Shown in pieces: positions 1 to 7,188 of a stretch of 64,000 bases of DNA (positions are counted from its first letter, which is position 1; each line of letters opens with the position of its first letter). The notes beneath the pieces are model-generated. The model did not search any database, was not told the origin of the DNA, and worked only from the letters and a program-made list of their open reading frames with translations. The DNA is from Lachnospiraceae bacterium (lineage in GTDB: Bacteria > Bacillota > Clostridia > Lachnospirales > Lachnospiraceae): positions 1 to 64,000 of the forward strand of contig JAUNAJ010000012.1 in assembly GCA_030527645.1 (NCBI GenBank), given 5' to 3'. The translations under genes and the position numbers were made by a program.

Positions 1-1
1 G

Positions 2-172
2 CTCAACCAATCAACTATCATAGAAGGCTATTTACAGAAAGAGTTTCACACACTCTCAAAAGAAATTGAAATATCTTGCTCTGATTGCAATACATCTTTC
101 AAAGCTCATCCCGGATCAAACATCTGTCCTAACTGTGGGGCATCCATCAGTTTGGATGTCGAGATTCAGTGA
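2..172 (+). CDS. C-terminal fragment of a zinc-ribbon protein (5' end outside window)
   Basis: A reading frame is open from the left edge and stops at 172, giving the last 56 residues of a protein. It holds a CSDC pair and, 12 residues later, CPNCG, which is the four-cysteine pattern of a small zinc ribbon. The preceding part (IIEGYLQKEF) looks helical. The function is unknown; zinc ribbons of this size occur in phage and host proteins alike. Its last 57 bp overlap the end of the convergent phage-like gene on the other strand, so one of the two 3' ends may have been created by a rearrangement. Confidence 0.5.
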   Translation, partial: LNQSTIIEGYLQKEFHTLSKEIEISCSDCNTSFKAHPGSNICPNCGASISLDVEIQ

Positions 173-304
173 TTCCATTGCGGAAGCCAGTTCATTGTAT
201 AATGTTCTGGCTTCTTGCATTTTCTCTAACAGTCGTTCTGTTTTGGCCATCACATCATCTAATCCGTTGAACTTTGCCTGCACATTGATTTTATATGATG
301 ACAT
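116..304 (-). CDS. Small phage-like protein, 62 residues
   Basis: The ATG at 304 follows a strong ribosome site (AGGAGGAAC, 308-316), so the gene is probably real. The first 50 residues are charged and helical, with a heptad look (MAKTERLLEKMQEARTLYNELASAME). Such short coiled proteins are common in tailed-phage structural or head clusters, but I do not recognise the family. It lies on the same strand as, and downstream of, the phage minor head remnant. The last dozen residues (GCPTVRTDV) are encoded opposite the zinc-ribbon frame and look unlike the rest, so the natural C-terminus may have been lost at a junction. Confidence 0.5.
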   Translation of the reverse strand: MSSYKINVQAKFNGLDDVMAKTERLLEKMQEARTLYNELASAMESLNLDIQTDGCPTVRTDV

Positions 305-344
305 ATGTTCCTCCTACTAGAAAAGCACCCTGTTATCAGGATGC

Positions 345-515
345 TTAATAAATAGTCAATATTTGCTTTGCCATTTCATAGGCTTTATCGTATTCTTCCT
401 TAGATGCCGGACACAATTTTTCTATTTCAGCCGACCTTTCAGGGGAAGGCATTCGACTATCATCTAAAAAATATGCCATATTCTTCTTAAATTCTTCGCG
501 TTTATTTTTTTTCAT
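345..515 (-). CDS. 56-residue protein directly downstream of the phage head/JAMM gene; candidate immunity or accessory protein
   Basis: The ATG at 515 lies 4 nt after the stop codon of the upstream head-JAMM gene, so translation is probably coupled; no strong separate ribosome site is visible. The product begins MKKNKREEFKKNMAYF and contains PSPERSAEIEKLCPAS, ending MAKQILTIY. It is small, soluble and charged, with no signal or membrane segment. A gene this tightly placed behind a toxin-like domain is where an immunity protein would sit, but that is inference by position only. An ordinary phage accessory protein is the main alternative. Confidence 0.5.
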   Translation of the reverse strand: MKKNKREEFKKNMAYFLDDSRMPSPERSAEIEKLCPASKEEYDKAYEMAKQILTIY

Positions 516-519
516 ACCA

Positions 520-1708
520 TCAAGACCGTTCTGTGTATTTTAGGGCATTCATTCTTTCAAGTGTCTCTATTAAATTCATAGAGCATTTTCTCTCGACCGC
601 ATCAATCCCAAGATGCAAATACTTTTCTTTACAGTCACTATAAAACATTTTGGCTAGTTCTTCAACCCCCATAACATTTTTTAGTTTTTCAAGTCTGAAC
701 ACATTCCCGTTATGCCCACACACATTTGAAGCGGATTGTTTCTCTCTTTGGAATAGCTTAACAATATCATCCCTTGAAGGAATGGAACTACTCGGATGAT
801 TGTGCAACGTTTCGAATGTTCCTTCTACCGCACTTAATATTTCAAGCTCAGTACCTGAGAATCCACAGGCGTGCTTTACACCAGCTTGGACAGCGTCCAC
901 ATTTTTCGCAAGTCGAGCACCCGTCCGCGAATCGATTGCAACAATTTCCTCGAATTCCGTGTTGTTTCTGTTTCCAAGGATCTCCATAGCCTCGCTGTAC
1001 AACGATTCATTGACTGCTTTATGCCTGGAAAGATTTGAATAACGTTTATGGTATTCAGCCGTATTTACTAAATCAAGATTAACGTGGCCGGCTTCTCGTT
1101 TTCCGTCATCTTGAATGTACCCATAGCTTCTTTCGCGTTCCTGGTCATTAGCTTCAAACTCCCCAAATGCCACGCCATCCCTCGCAGCACCGCTATCCAG
1201 CCACCTCTGGTACTTCTCCTCATCCCAGTGAGGAGCTGTTCCGCAGTGACAGTACGGATGCATGGGAGGAGCATTCCTTCCCGGTTCCATGTCCCTTACC
1301 CGGAAGATCTGGCCATCGAGGCCTTTACAAACATCACAGGGACGTGGCCCCAGTGCCATGAATTCATATTCTTCATTGTTGTTTGCAATCATAGACTCTT
1401 TGGCAGTTTCACTCTGACAGCGGCTTACTTCTGTAATCATGAGTCTTTCTGCATTCTGTCGGCTGACATTGAAAATTCTTACCAGATCAGCTGCAAGGAC
1501 CTTTGCATCTTTTCCGGATATGATGGCCTTGCTCCAGTCTTCGCCCCAGTTCCAGCTTTAGTGCTGACTGGTGTGACCGGATATGTTCTGAGTAGTTGGC
1601 ATTCTGATAGCTGCTGTTAATGATTGCCGTAATTCTTTCCGAAGGATTAATGACGGTCTTCCTCAGGATTCCTGCCTGTTCCTTGAACTCCATCAGTATT
1701 TGCTTCAT
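520..1708 (-). pseudogene. Frameshifted phage minor head (SPP1 gp7/MuF-type) protein fused to a JAMM/MPN-like C-terminal domain
   Basis: The N-terminal part (1708 to about 1529) reads YQNANYSEHIRSHQSALKLE and the following part reads AIISGKDAKVLAADLVRIF, then NAERLMITEV, as in phage head morphogenesis proteins. The two parts are in different frames. Removing one base in the run at 1525-1528 restores LEQAIISGKD, so this is a one-base insertion. Counting from the internal Met at 1440, a zinc-binding cluster C35/C38/C64/C66 (CDVC, HPYCHC) ends the head domain. After a linker, residues about 160-245 hold HNHPSSSIPSRDD (H213, H215, D224/D225), resembling the JAMM/MPN metal site of RadC-like and toxin domains. 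The start of a full-length head protein is missing. The internal Met at 1440 could still express the 306-residue C-terminal part. Toxin function is inference. Confidence 0.7.
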
Positions 1709-2000
1709 CAGAAAAAGTAATGATCCGTATCACTGACCATCAAGCACATTTTTGGGAATTGGCTTCGTAGGACTAGATATCGAGCTTTGAAACTGCTTTC
1801 GCTTAAGCCATTGTAATCCTTTTATTGATGGCTGCATACTATTTAAAAGGAGAGGAACCTCTTGTACAGTATTTGATAAAAAAATGTTCAGATGTTGAGA
1901 TGTAATTACGATCAAGAAAGTGATATTTTATCTGTAACATATAAATTCGGATGAAGCACCACTTATTGAATAACATCGTTATCGTGTGCAGGAGATCAAT
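1709..2000. other. Gene-free stretch between the phage remnant and the RAYT gene
   Basis: Only short broken frames are present here, for example about 30 codons on the + strand near 1800-1900 with no ribosome site. I see no tRNA, terminator or attachment core. It is probably decayed prophage DNA plus the promoter of the transposase gene. Confidence 0.4.
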
Positions 2001-2771
2001 ATGTCAAGACAGCCAAGAAGAATCAGTGCAACGAATATTTACCATGTCATTCTAAGGTCTGTAAATCAGCAGCAGCTTTTTGAAGATGTATCAGATTTTC
2101 AAAAGTTCTTATATGTGATGCAGGATTGCAGCGAAAAATATGAATGCAGAATATACGCATATTGCCTTATGTCAAATCATATTCATATGCTTGTAAATGT
2201 ACCTGAAGAGTATCTCAGTTCCCTGTTTAAAAGCATCGGGGCAAGATTCGCAGGTTGGTACAACAAAAAATATGCACGTACTGGATATTTGTTTCAAAGC
2301 CGTTTTTTCAGTAAACCGGTAGAAACACAGGAATATTTTCTTCGTTCAATAAAATATATTCATGATAACCCAGTGAAGGCAAATATGTGCCGCTATCCGA
2401 CTGAATATAATTGGAGCAGCAGCAGAGCATATTATGGAGCTGAAAATCCATTGGTTGAATGTACCTATGCTATTAATTTGATAGGGTCTGCAGAAGAACT
2501 AAGAAGGTTCTTTTCTCTATGTGAAAATGAAATAGAGGAAAAAGAACTAGAAGAAGTTCAATGTGAATCAGAATCGGTCATTCAGGAGATGAAAAAGGAT
2601 GTTTTTCGTAAGGTAACAGGATGTGCAAATGCCGGGGAATTTCAGCAGCTTCCCAAAGTAGAAAGAAATGCATGCATACGGCAACTGGCTGAACAGGGAT
2701 TCTCCTATGGGCAGATTTCCCGTTTAGGGGGGATTCCAAAGACTACTGTTTCAAGAATTGTGAAATCTTGA
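2001..2771 (+). CDS. REP-associated tyrosine transposase (RAYT, Y1/IS200-like)
   Basis: This 256-residue protein carries the HUH motif SNHIHML (H60, H62) and the later motif KYIHDNPVKA with the probable nucleophile Tyr119, both typical of Y1 transposases of the RAYT group. The C-terminus (GFSYGQISRLGG, TTVSRIV) looks like a helix-turn-helix. I chose the ATG at 2001 because AGGAGA sits 6-11 nt upstream. RAYTs nick single-stranded DNA at REP palindromes and are usually single-copy and domesticated. A palindrome starts 10 bp after its stop codon, and related palindromes occur elsewhere in the window, supporting an active or past REP/RAYT pair. Confidence 0.88.
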   Translation: MSRQPRRISATNIYHVILRSVNQQQLFEDVSDFQKFLYVMQDCSEKYECRIYAYCLMSNHIHMLVNVPEEYLSSLFKSIGARFAGWYNKKYARTGYLFQSRFFSKPVETQEYFLRSIKYIHDNPVKANMCRYPTEYNWSSSRAYYGAENPLVECTYAINLIGSAEELRRFFSLCENEIEEKELEEVQCESESVIQEMKKDVFRKVTGCANAGEFQQLPKVERNACIRQLAEQGFSYGQISRLGGIPKTTVSRIVKS

Positions 2772-2781
2772 TGAGGTAAGT

Positions 2782-2810
2782 GGGACGGAAGGAACGTCCC
2801 TACGTTCCGC
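2782..2810. repeat. REP-like palindrome behind the RAYT gene
   Basis: GGGACG and CGTCCC form an inverted repeat around GAAGGAA, followed by a second GTTCC. It shares the GGGACGG...GTTCC skeleton with the copies at 4838, 6838, 17995 and 38712, though it is the most divergent copy. Confidence 0.5.
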
Positions 2811-3439
2811 TATAGATCCAGCAGCCTGCGAATACCAGCGGCAGCAGTGGTTCCGATTTTGGAGGTGCTCTCATAAAAGTCAATATGACTCAAAATTGCA
2901 CTCTGCTCAGCATATGCAGGAAACAGGAATCCTGCAAACGGTGCACCGGATTCATAGTCACCGCTGATGGGGCAGATTGTGCAGATGATATATTCAAATA
3001 CTGATTCCGAATCTTCCAGTCTCTGTTTATCACTTCCTTTCAGAGGAATATCGTAGACACCGTAAAACAGAAGGATCGAATACGGACCGGGTATACGGAC
3101 CTGTTCCATTACCAGATCATAGAAGGTGTCGAGCAGAGCATCATTCTTCAGGCCGCAGGATCGGATTCCCATCAGCAGCTTCCACATATCCTGTGAGCTT
3201 TTGGAATCAGAAGGGAAACGGCATTCGATCAGTTCTTCATTGGTTCCGGCAAAAGGCACTGCCTTTGCGAGGGCAAGATGGGCTGCTTTCTCAGCTGCAG
3301 TCAGATTTCCAAAGGCTCTGTTAAAACTTCCTTCAAAGTCTCCGTCCTTGTCCACGTAGCAGCCGGCAATACGGGTAAAATGCGTTCTCTTTACGGTCAT
3401 TCTTCTGGTCAGTTCCAGCATATCTTCTCGATTGATCAT
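2810..3439 (-). CDS. DUF4317-type protein, possibly C-terminally shortened
   Basis: The N-terminus (LTRRMTVKRTHFTRIAGCYV, then DKDGDFEGSFNRAFGNL) resembles DUF4317 proteins, a family of unknown function common in Clostridia that is usually clearly longer than the 209 residues seen here. The middle region (FYDLVMEQ, ILLFYGVYDIP, ICPISGDYE, GFLFPAYAEQSAI) follows the family. The protein stops soon after in GIRRLLDL, exactly where the REP-like palindrome of the neighbouring RAYT begins. It may therefore be a truncated copy, or a naturally short variant. An AAAGAGAG ribosome site precedes the ATG at some distance. No membrane segments. Confidence 0.6.
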   Translation of the reverse strand: MINREDMLELTRRMTVKRTHFTRIAGCYVDKDGDFEGSFNRAFGNLTAAEKAAHLALAKAVPFAGTNEELIECRFPSDSKSSQDMWKLLMGIRSCGLKNDALLDTFYDLVMEQVRIPGPYSILLFYGVYDIPLKGSDKQRLEDSESVFEYIICTICPISGDYESGAPFAGFLFPAYAEQSAILSHIDFYESTSKIGTTAAAGIRRLLDL

Positions 3440-3493
3440 GTGTTCATTGCTCTCTTTCGTTAGTATAAGTCGAGCTTTATTGTCCGTTGATAT

Positions 3494-4171
3494 TTACTTC
3501 CAGCTCATCGGAAGGAATCGAACCTCATCCTCTGTGACGCTGCAGCGAATAAACAGAATATCAACGCCTGCTGTCATTGCTTCCTCCATAGCCTCTCCAA
3601 ATTCAGGATGAGTAGCAATATTCGGTCGGACTTCATTGATTCCGTTCATCTGGATCACAAATGCAGCTGCAGCATGGTAGCCCTCCAGAACCGCCTTTTT
3701 CAGTTCTTTGAGATGCTTTACCCCGCGCTCTGTCGGAGCGTCCGGGAAGTAGCCGATGCCGTCAATTTCCAGGGTACAGCCCTTCACCTCCATCAGATAT
3801 TTTTCCTGATCCCGTTCCATATAGAAATCAATCCGGGAATTCCCGTATTTGTATTCGGGTTTTATATAGGTGAAGCCCTGCGTTTGCAGCCATTCCCCGG
3901 CTACCTTATTTGGGGTCTGGGAATCGATATTCACCCAGCCGAGATTTTCCTTCCACACAGAGACCAGATCGTATTTCGTTTTCCGATTCGGATTATCCGA
4001 TTTCTCCAGAATCACATCAGCTCCCGGAAGCAGCAGTTCTCTGCAGCGTCCGGTATTTTTTACATGTACCTTCTCCGGTTCTGGAGTATCGCTGTCTAAA
4101 AGGGTAACATAGGCTATAAAACGATTTGGTCGTGAGTGGAAAGTGCCTTTTATTGTTTTGGTGTATTTCAT
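3494..4171 (-). CDS. sfsA: SfsA family sugar-fermentation-stimulation protein
   Basis: The 225-residue protein matches SfsA along its length: RPNRFIAYV near the start, HVKNTGRCRELLLPG (residues about 35-50), the nuclease-like core with SRIDFYM, YLMEVKGCTL and FPDAPTERG, and the late IQMNGI and PNIATHPEF segments. SfsA proteins have an OB-like N-terminal part and a PD-(D/E)xK-like nuclease fold and bind DNA; the physiological role is poorly known. I chose the ATG at 4171 because GGGAG lies 7 nt upstream and the family normally begins at this point; an ATG 16 codons earlier lacks a site. Confidence 0.9.
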   Translation of the reverse strand: MKYTKTIKGTFHSRPNRFIAYVTLLDSDTPEPEKVHVKNTGRCRELLLPGADVILEKSDNPNRKTKYDLVSVWKENLGWVNIDSQTPNKVAGEWLQTQGFTYIKPEYKYGNSRIDFYMERDQEKYLMEVKGCTLEIDGIGYFPDAPTERGVKHLKELKKAVLEGYHAAAAFVIQMNGINEVRPNIATHPEFGEAMEEAMTAGVDILFIRCSVTEDEVRFLPMSWK

Positions 4172-4248
4172 TTGAACTCCCGTCATGGTAACTGATTTTT
4201 TTATCAGCAAAGCAGCCATTCATTACAACATTCTGCTGATTTGTTTTC

Positions 4249-4770
4249 CTAGAACAAATAGTTCTGTTCTGCAAAATCAAACACATACTCAATCCAGGAG
4301 GTTCTATAGGGAACAAAACTCTCCTCCCGGATCATCTCCAGAATCGTATCTTTTGAAGCTAAGCACACATCCTGAACTTCTTCCTCCTGCAGTGTGATGG
4401 ACGCAGGATCTGTATCCATCTTTATCACAAATGCATAGGAGAATCCATTGCTGAACAAGGTTACAAGACTTGGCCGGACATTAGTCAGATCTGCATCCAG
4501 TCCAAGCTCTTCCTTCAACTCTCTCATGGCAGCGATCTGCGGCGTTTCTCCGTGACTGATGGCACCGCTGCAGCTGACATCCCATTTATTGCCCCAGCCC
4601 TTTTCACTGGCACGCTGCTGGATCAGCATGCGTCCATCGGAGTGGATCACACAGACCACAACCACTCCGATATACTCACCCGGTGCTCTGTCGGTTCCTC
4701 TGATATGTACCTTTCCTGTTGGATTTCCATTGCAGTCCAGAATATCCAGCAGTTCCTGTTTCTGTTCCAT
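4249..4770 (-). CDS. Nudix hydrolase, isopentenyl-diphosphate isomerase-like
   Basis: The 173-residue protein contains a complete Nudix box (G-x5-E-x7-REL-x2-EE-x-G) in GAISHGETPQIAAMREL followed by KEELGL. The start ELLDILDCNGNPTGKVHIRG resembles the Nudix subgroup often labelled type-1 IPP isomerase-like or YfcD-like. The true substrate cannot be told from sequence; a diphosphate-containing metabolite is expected. A GGAG ribosome site precedes the ATG at 4770. The gene stands alone, with the large REP-like hairpin at 4838-4902 lying just upstream of it. Confidence 0.82.
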   Translation of the reverse strand: MEQKQELLDILDCNGNPTGKVHIRGTDRAPGEYIGVVVVCVIHSDGRMLIQQRASEKGWGNKWDVSCSGAISHGETPQIAAMRELKEELGLDADLTNVRPSLVTLFSNGFSYAFVIKMDTDPASITLQEEEVQDVCLASKDTILEMIREESFVPYRTSWIEYVFDFAEQNYLF

Positions 4771-4837
4771 ATTTCTCGCACTCCTCTGTTGAAACCTGCG
4801 ACGCAGACATTTCGGTTAAACAAGTTAGTTTCAGAAA

Positions 4838-4902
4838 GTGGAACACGGGGACGGTGCTGCCGTTCCACTTGGTGGAACGGCAGCACCGTCCCCGTGTTCT
4901 AC
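4838..4902. repeat. Large REP/BIME-type hairpin (two 31-nt arms)
   Basis: Two 31-nt arms (4838-4868 and 4872-4902) are inverted copies of each other with a single mismatch and a 3-nt loop. Each arm contains GGAACACGGGGACGG or its complement and ends in GTTCCAC. It is the only double (head-to-head) copy of the family found here. It lies 6 bp after the stop of the hydrolase gene, so the RNA hairpin may also act in transcript ending, although no U-run follows. Confidence 0.85.
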
Positions 4903-4907
4903 TGTTG

Positions 4908-5747
4908 TTATTTTCGGTAGATGAACCGCTCCCCGAGAGCGGGAATATGCCACTTGGCCTCCGGTCGGATTTTCATGAAATAGCGGGCAAATTCTAACGG
5001 ATCCGCTGTGTTTCCGATAAACATGTCAAAGTGTGAGGGCACTGTAAGATCGGCTTTCAGAATAAGGGACAGCTGTGCTGCCTCTGCTGTATTCAGGTTT
5101 CCGATGCAGTTTCTTGCGGTTCTGAAAAAGTCCTGACCGTTGATGGGCGGGAAGAACAGATTCGGAGAGGGGAGCACAGACAGCTCATCGATCAGCCGGG
5201 CGGTGAGATAGGTGTCGCCGGGATGCAGGATCTTGACTCCGTTCATTTCCAGATAAAAGGCGAGGGAGAGGTCATTGCCGTTCTCATCCTGCGCATACTC
5301 AGGGTGGGCTGTGGCAACCGTCCGAAGAGTAAATTCCGGAAATTCGACTGTTTCGTCGGCATTCACAGGAATGATTCTGTCATCGCTCAGCCCCATCTTT
5401 TTCAGGACAGAGCAGCAGCCTGCAGGAACAATGAAGCGGGTATGCTGGTCGTGTTGTGCTATTCCCTTTATTGTTTCCTCAGCAAGGTGGTCGATATGTC
5501 CGTGTGTGCAGATCACATAATCTGCACGTCCCTGTTCAGGAGTGAAAGGGGGCTGATACCAGCGGGCTGAGGAACCGTCTGCCTGCTGATGATCATTCAG
5601 CATTACGTCCATGTAGATGGTTGCCGCACCCTTGAACACATAGCCCATCTGTCCGAGATACCAGAAGGCAAGTTCATCCGTATTTGTTACAGTATTTTTT
5701 ATTTCATCCAGCAGGGCAATTCCCTGACGATACCAGATACGATTCAT
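4908..5747 (-). CDS. Metallo-beta-lactamase-fold hydrolase, UlaG-like
   Basis: The 279-residue protein has the metal motif THGHIDH (H82, H84, D86, H87), later HPGDTY, and PSHFDMF near the C-terminus. This layout matches the L-ascorbate-6-phosphate lactonase (UlaG) branch, including the opening FWYLGQMGYVFK. UlaG proteins open the lactone ring of ascorbate 6-phosphate in the cytoplasm, but no ascorbate transport or utilisation genes are nearby, so the substrate is uncertain. A strong AGGAGG precedes the ATG at 5747. It is transcribed away from the HTH-Uma2 gene, with about 250 bp between the two starts. Confidence 0.8.
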   Translation of the reverse strand: MNRIWYRQGIALLDEIKNTVTNTDELAFWYLGQMGYVFKGAATIYMDVMLNDHQQADGSSARWYQPPFTPEQGRADYVICTHGHIDHLAEETIKGIAQHDQHTRFIVPAGCCSVLKKMGLSDDRIIPVNADETVEFPEFTLRTVATAHPEYAQDENGNDLSLAFYLEMNGVKILHPGDTYLTARLIDELSVLPSPNLFFPPINGQDFFRTARNCIGNLNTAEAAQLSLILKADLTVPSHFDMFIGNTADPLEFARYFMKIRPEAKWHIPALGERFIYRK

Positions 5748-6005
5748 TGGGGGTCCTCCTAGTTTTTATGAGGTTTCAGAAACCACTTTTGAATGATAAT
5801 AATATGCTATCTCAGAAAAACAAAAAAGTAAACACTGAAGAACGGTTTTTCGAATACAGAAACTATCATTGTGTTACAAAAAACGGGTAATAAAATAAAC
5901 GAATTTACCATAGACGGGTATTTTCTTGTTGTGATTCGGGTATTAACATGGTACGCTGAAAGAGCAGCAGATAATAGATGCAGAAATAGCAGGGAGAGTA
6001 AACCA

Positions 6006-6788
6006 GTGACGATTCAGGAAATGAAGGCGCGAAAAAAAGAGCTTGGTTATACGAATCAACAGATCGCGAAGCTATCAGGAATCCCCCTTAGTACTGTCCA
6101 GAAGGTTTTTACCGGGGAGACAAAAAGTCCTCGTTATGATACCCTGCAGGCGCTTTACAGGGTTTTGTCAGAAGAGTCAGGTGATAATGTACAAAAAGTT
6201 GCAGAGATTCTTGCTGCATATGGAAGCGGAACAGGTAAGCATCCCGGTTCTTATACACTGGATGATTATTATGCAATTCCTGATGAGTATCGTGTAGAAT
6301 TAATTGACGGCGTAATCTATGATATGGCAGCCCCGACGCTATGGCATCAGAGATTGATTGGAGAATTACATTATCAGATTCAGAGTTTTATTCGATCTCA
6401 GAGAGAATCTTGTAAAGTCTATTTTTCGCCAATTGACGTGCAGCTGGATCAGGATAATAAGACCATGGTACAGCCGGACCTTGTAATACTCTGTAATCCG
6501 GAATTAAATCACGGACGGTGTATTTTCGGTGCACCGGAATTTGTTCTTGAGGTAGTCTCTCCCGGTTCCGGGAAAAGAGACTATATTATCAAAACGCACA
6601 AATATATGGAAGCGGGAACAAGAGAATACTGGATCGTAGACCCGTATAAGAAGCTGGTTCTTGTGTATTACTTCGAGGATGAGAATGCTCCGATGATCTA
6701 TCCTATGAATCAGAGGATCCCTGTACGAATGTATGATGGAAAACTTGAGATTGATTTTACCGATATGGAAGAGTTTCTTCCTGCATGA
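6006..6788 (+). CDS. XRE-type HTH fused to a Uma2 family (PD-(D/E)xK) nuclease domain
   Basis: I chose the GTG at 6006 because AGGGAGA lies about 9 nt upstream; the frame stays open further upstream without a good site. Residues about 1-60 form an XRE-like helix-turn-helix (LGYTNQQIAKLSGIPLSTVQ). After a short linker, residues about 85-255 match Uma2 (YRVELIDGVIYDMAAPT, VQPDLVIL, EFVLEVVSPGSGKRDY, KYMEAGTREYWIVDP). The Asp in VQPD and the Glu/Lys in FVLEVVS...K are the expected nuclease residues. Uma2 proteins are widespread, with no settled role. The fusion suggests a DNA-targeted or self-regulating protein, which is inference. Confidence 0.82.
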   Translation: MTIQEMKARKKELGYTNQQIAKLSGIPLSTVQKVFTGETKSPRYDTLQALYRVLSEESGDNVQKVAEILAAYGSGTGKHPGSYTLDDYYAIPDEYRVELIDGVIYDMAAPTLWHQRLIGELHYQIQSFIRSQRESCKVYFSPIDVQLDQDNKTMVQPDLVILCNPELNHGRCIFGAPEFVLEVVSPGSGKRDYIIKTHKYMEAGTREYWIVDPYKKLVLVYYFEDENAPMIYPMNQRIPVRMYDGKLEIDFTDMEEFLPA

Positions 6789-6837
6789 GTCATCTCATCT
6801 GCATATTGCTGAGAAATCGCAGAACTGATAGAAAACC

Positions 6838-6864
6838 GGAACGGCGGCACCGTCCCCCTGTTCC
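6838..6864. repeat. REP-like palindrome copy
   Basis: The copy starts GGAACGGCGGCACCGTCCCC and ends in GTTCC, matching in opposite orientation the arm of the hairpin at 4838-4902. It lies in the short gap before the Dabb gene, eight bases ahead of its ribosome site. Confidence 0.75.
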
Positions 6865-6884
6865 AATGTATGGAGGTAAAACAT

Positions 6885-7178
6885 ATGCACCACGTAATGC
6901 TGGCAAAATTCAAACCGGAGATCTCAAAGGAGAAGATTGCAGAGATGTTTCCGGCTATTCAGGCAATTTATGAACACGCCAAATCCATTGAGGGGATTCA
7001 CGATGTGATCTATCATACCAACTGTATTGACAGACCGAATCGGTATGATATTTCCGTAAGTATCGTAATGGATAAGGATGCACTTCCGTTGTGGGATGCC
7101 TGCCAGTGGCACAAACAGTGGAAGGAAGAGTACGGGGATCTGCTTGAGAAAAAATGTATCTTTGATTACGAGGATTGA
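6885..7178 (+). CDS. Dabb (stress-responsive A/B barrel) domain protein
   Basis: This 97-residue protein starts MHHVMLAKFKPE and follows the Dabb pattern with helix, IEGIHDVIYHTN, the strand RYDISVSIVMD and the ending HKQWKEEY. Dabb proteins are small ferredoxin-like-fold dimers; their function is generally unknown. The ATG at 6885 is chosen because TGGAGG lies 8-9 nt upstream. The gene ends 11 bp from the convergent alarmone synthetase gene. Confidence 0.8.
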   Translation: MHHVMLAKFKPEISKEKIAEMFPAIQAIYEHAKSIEGIHDVIYHTNCIDRPNRYDISVSIVMDKDALPLWDACQWHKQWKEEYGDLLEKKCIFDYED

Positions 7179-7188
7179 GCATTATACG

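Noticed and set aside
1084-1620. + strand frame across the phage remnant
   Set aside because: It runs antisense to the head-JAMM gene, whose motifs are clear.
1800-1905. Short + strand frames before the RAYT gene
   Set aside because: About 30 codons long, without ribosome site or recognisable pattern; treated as decayed sequence.
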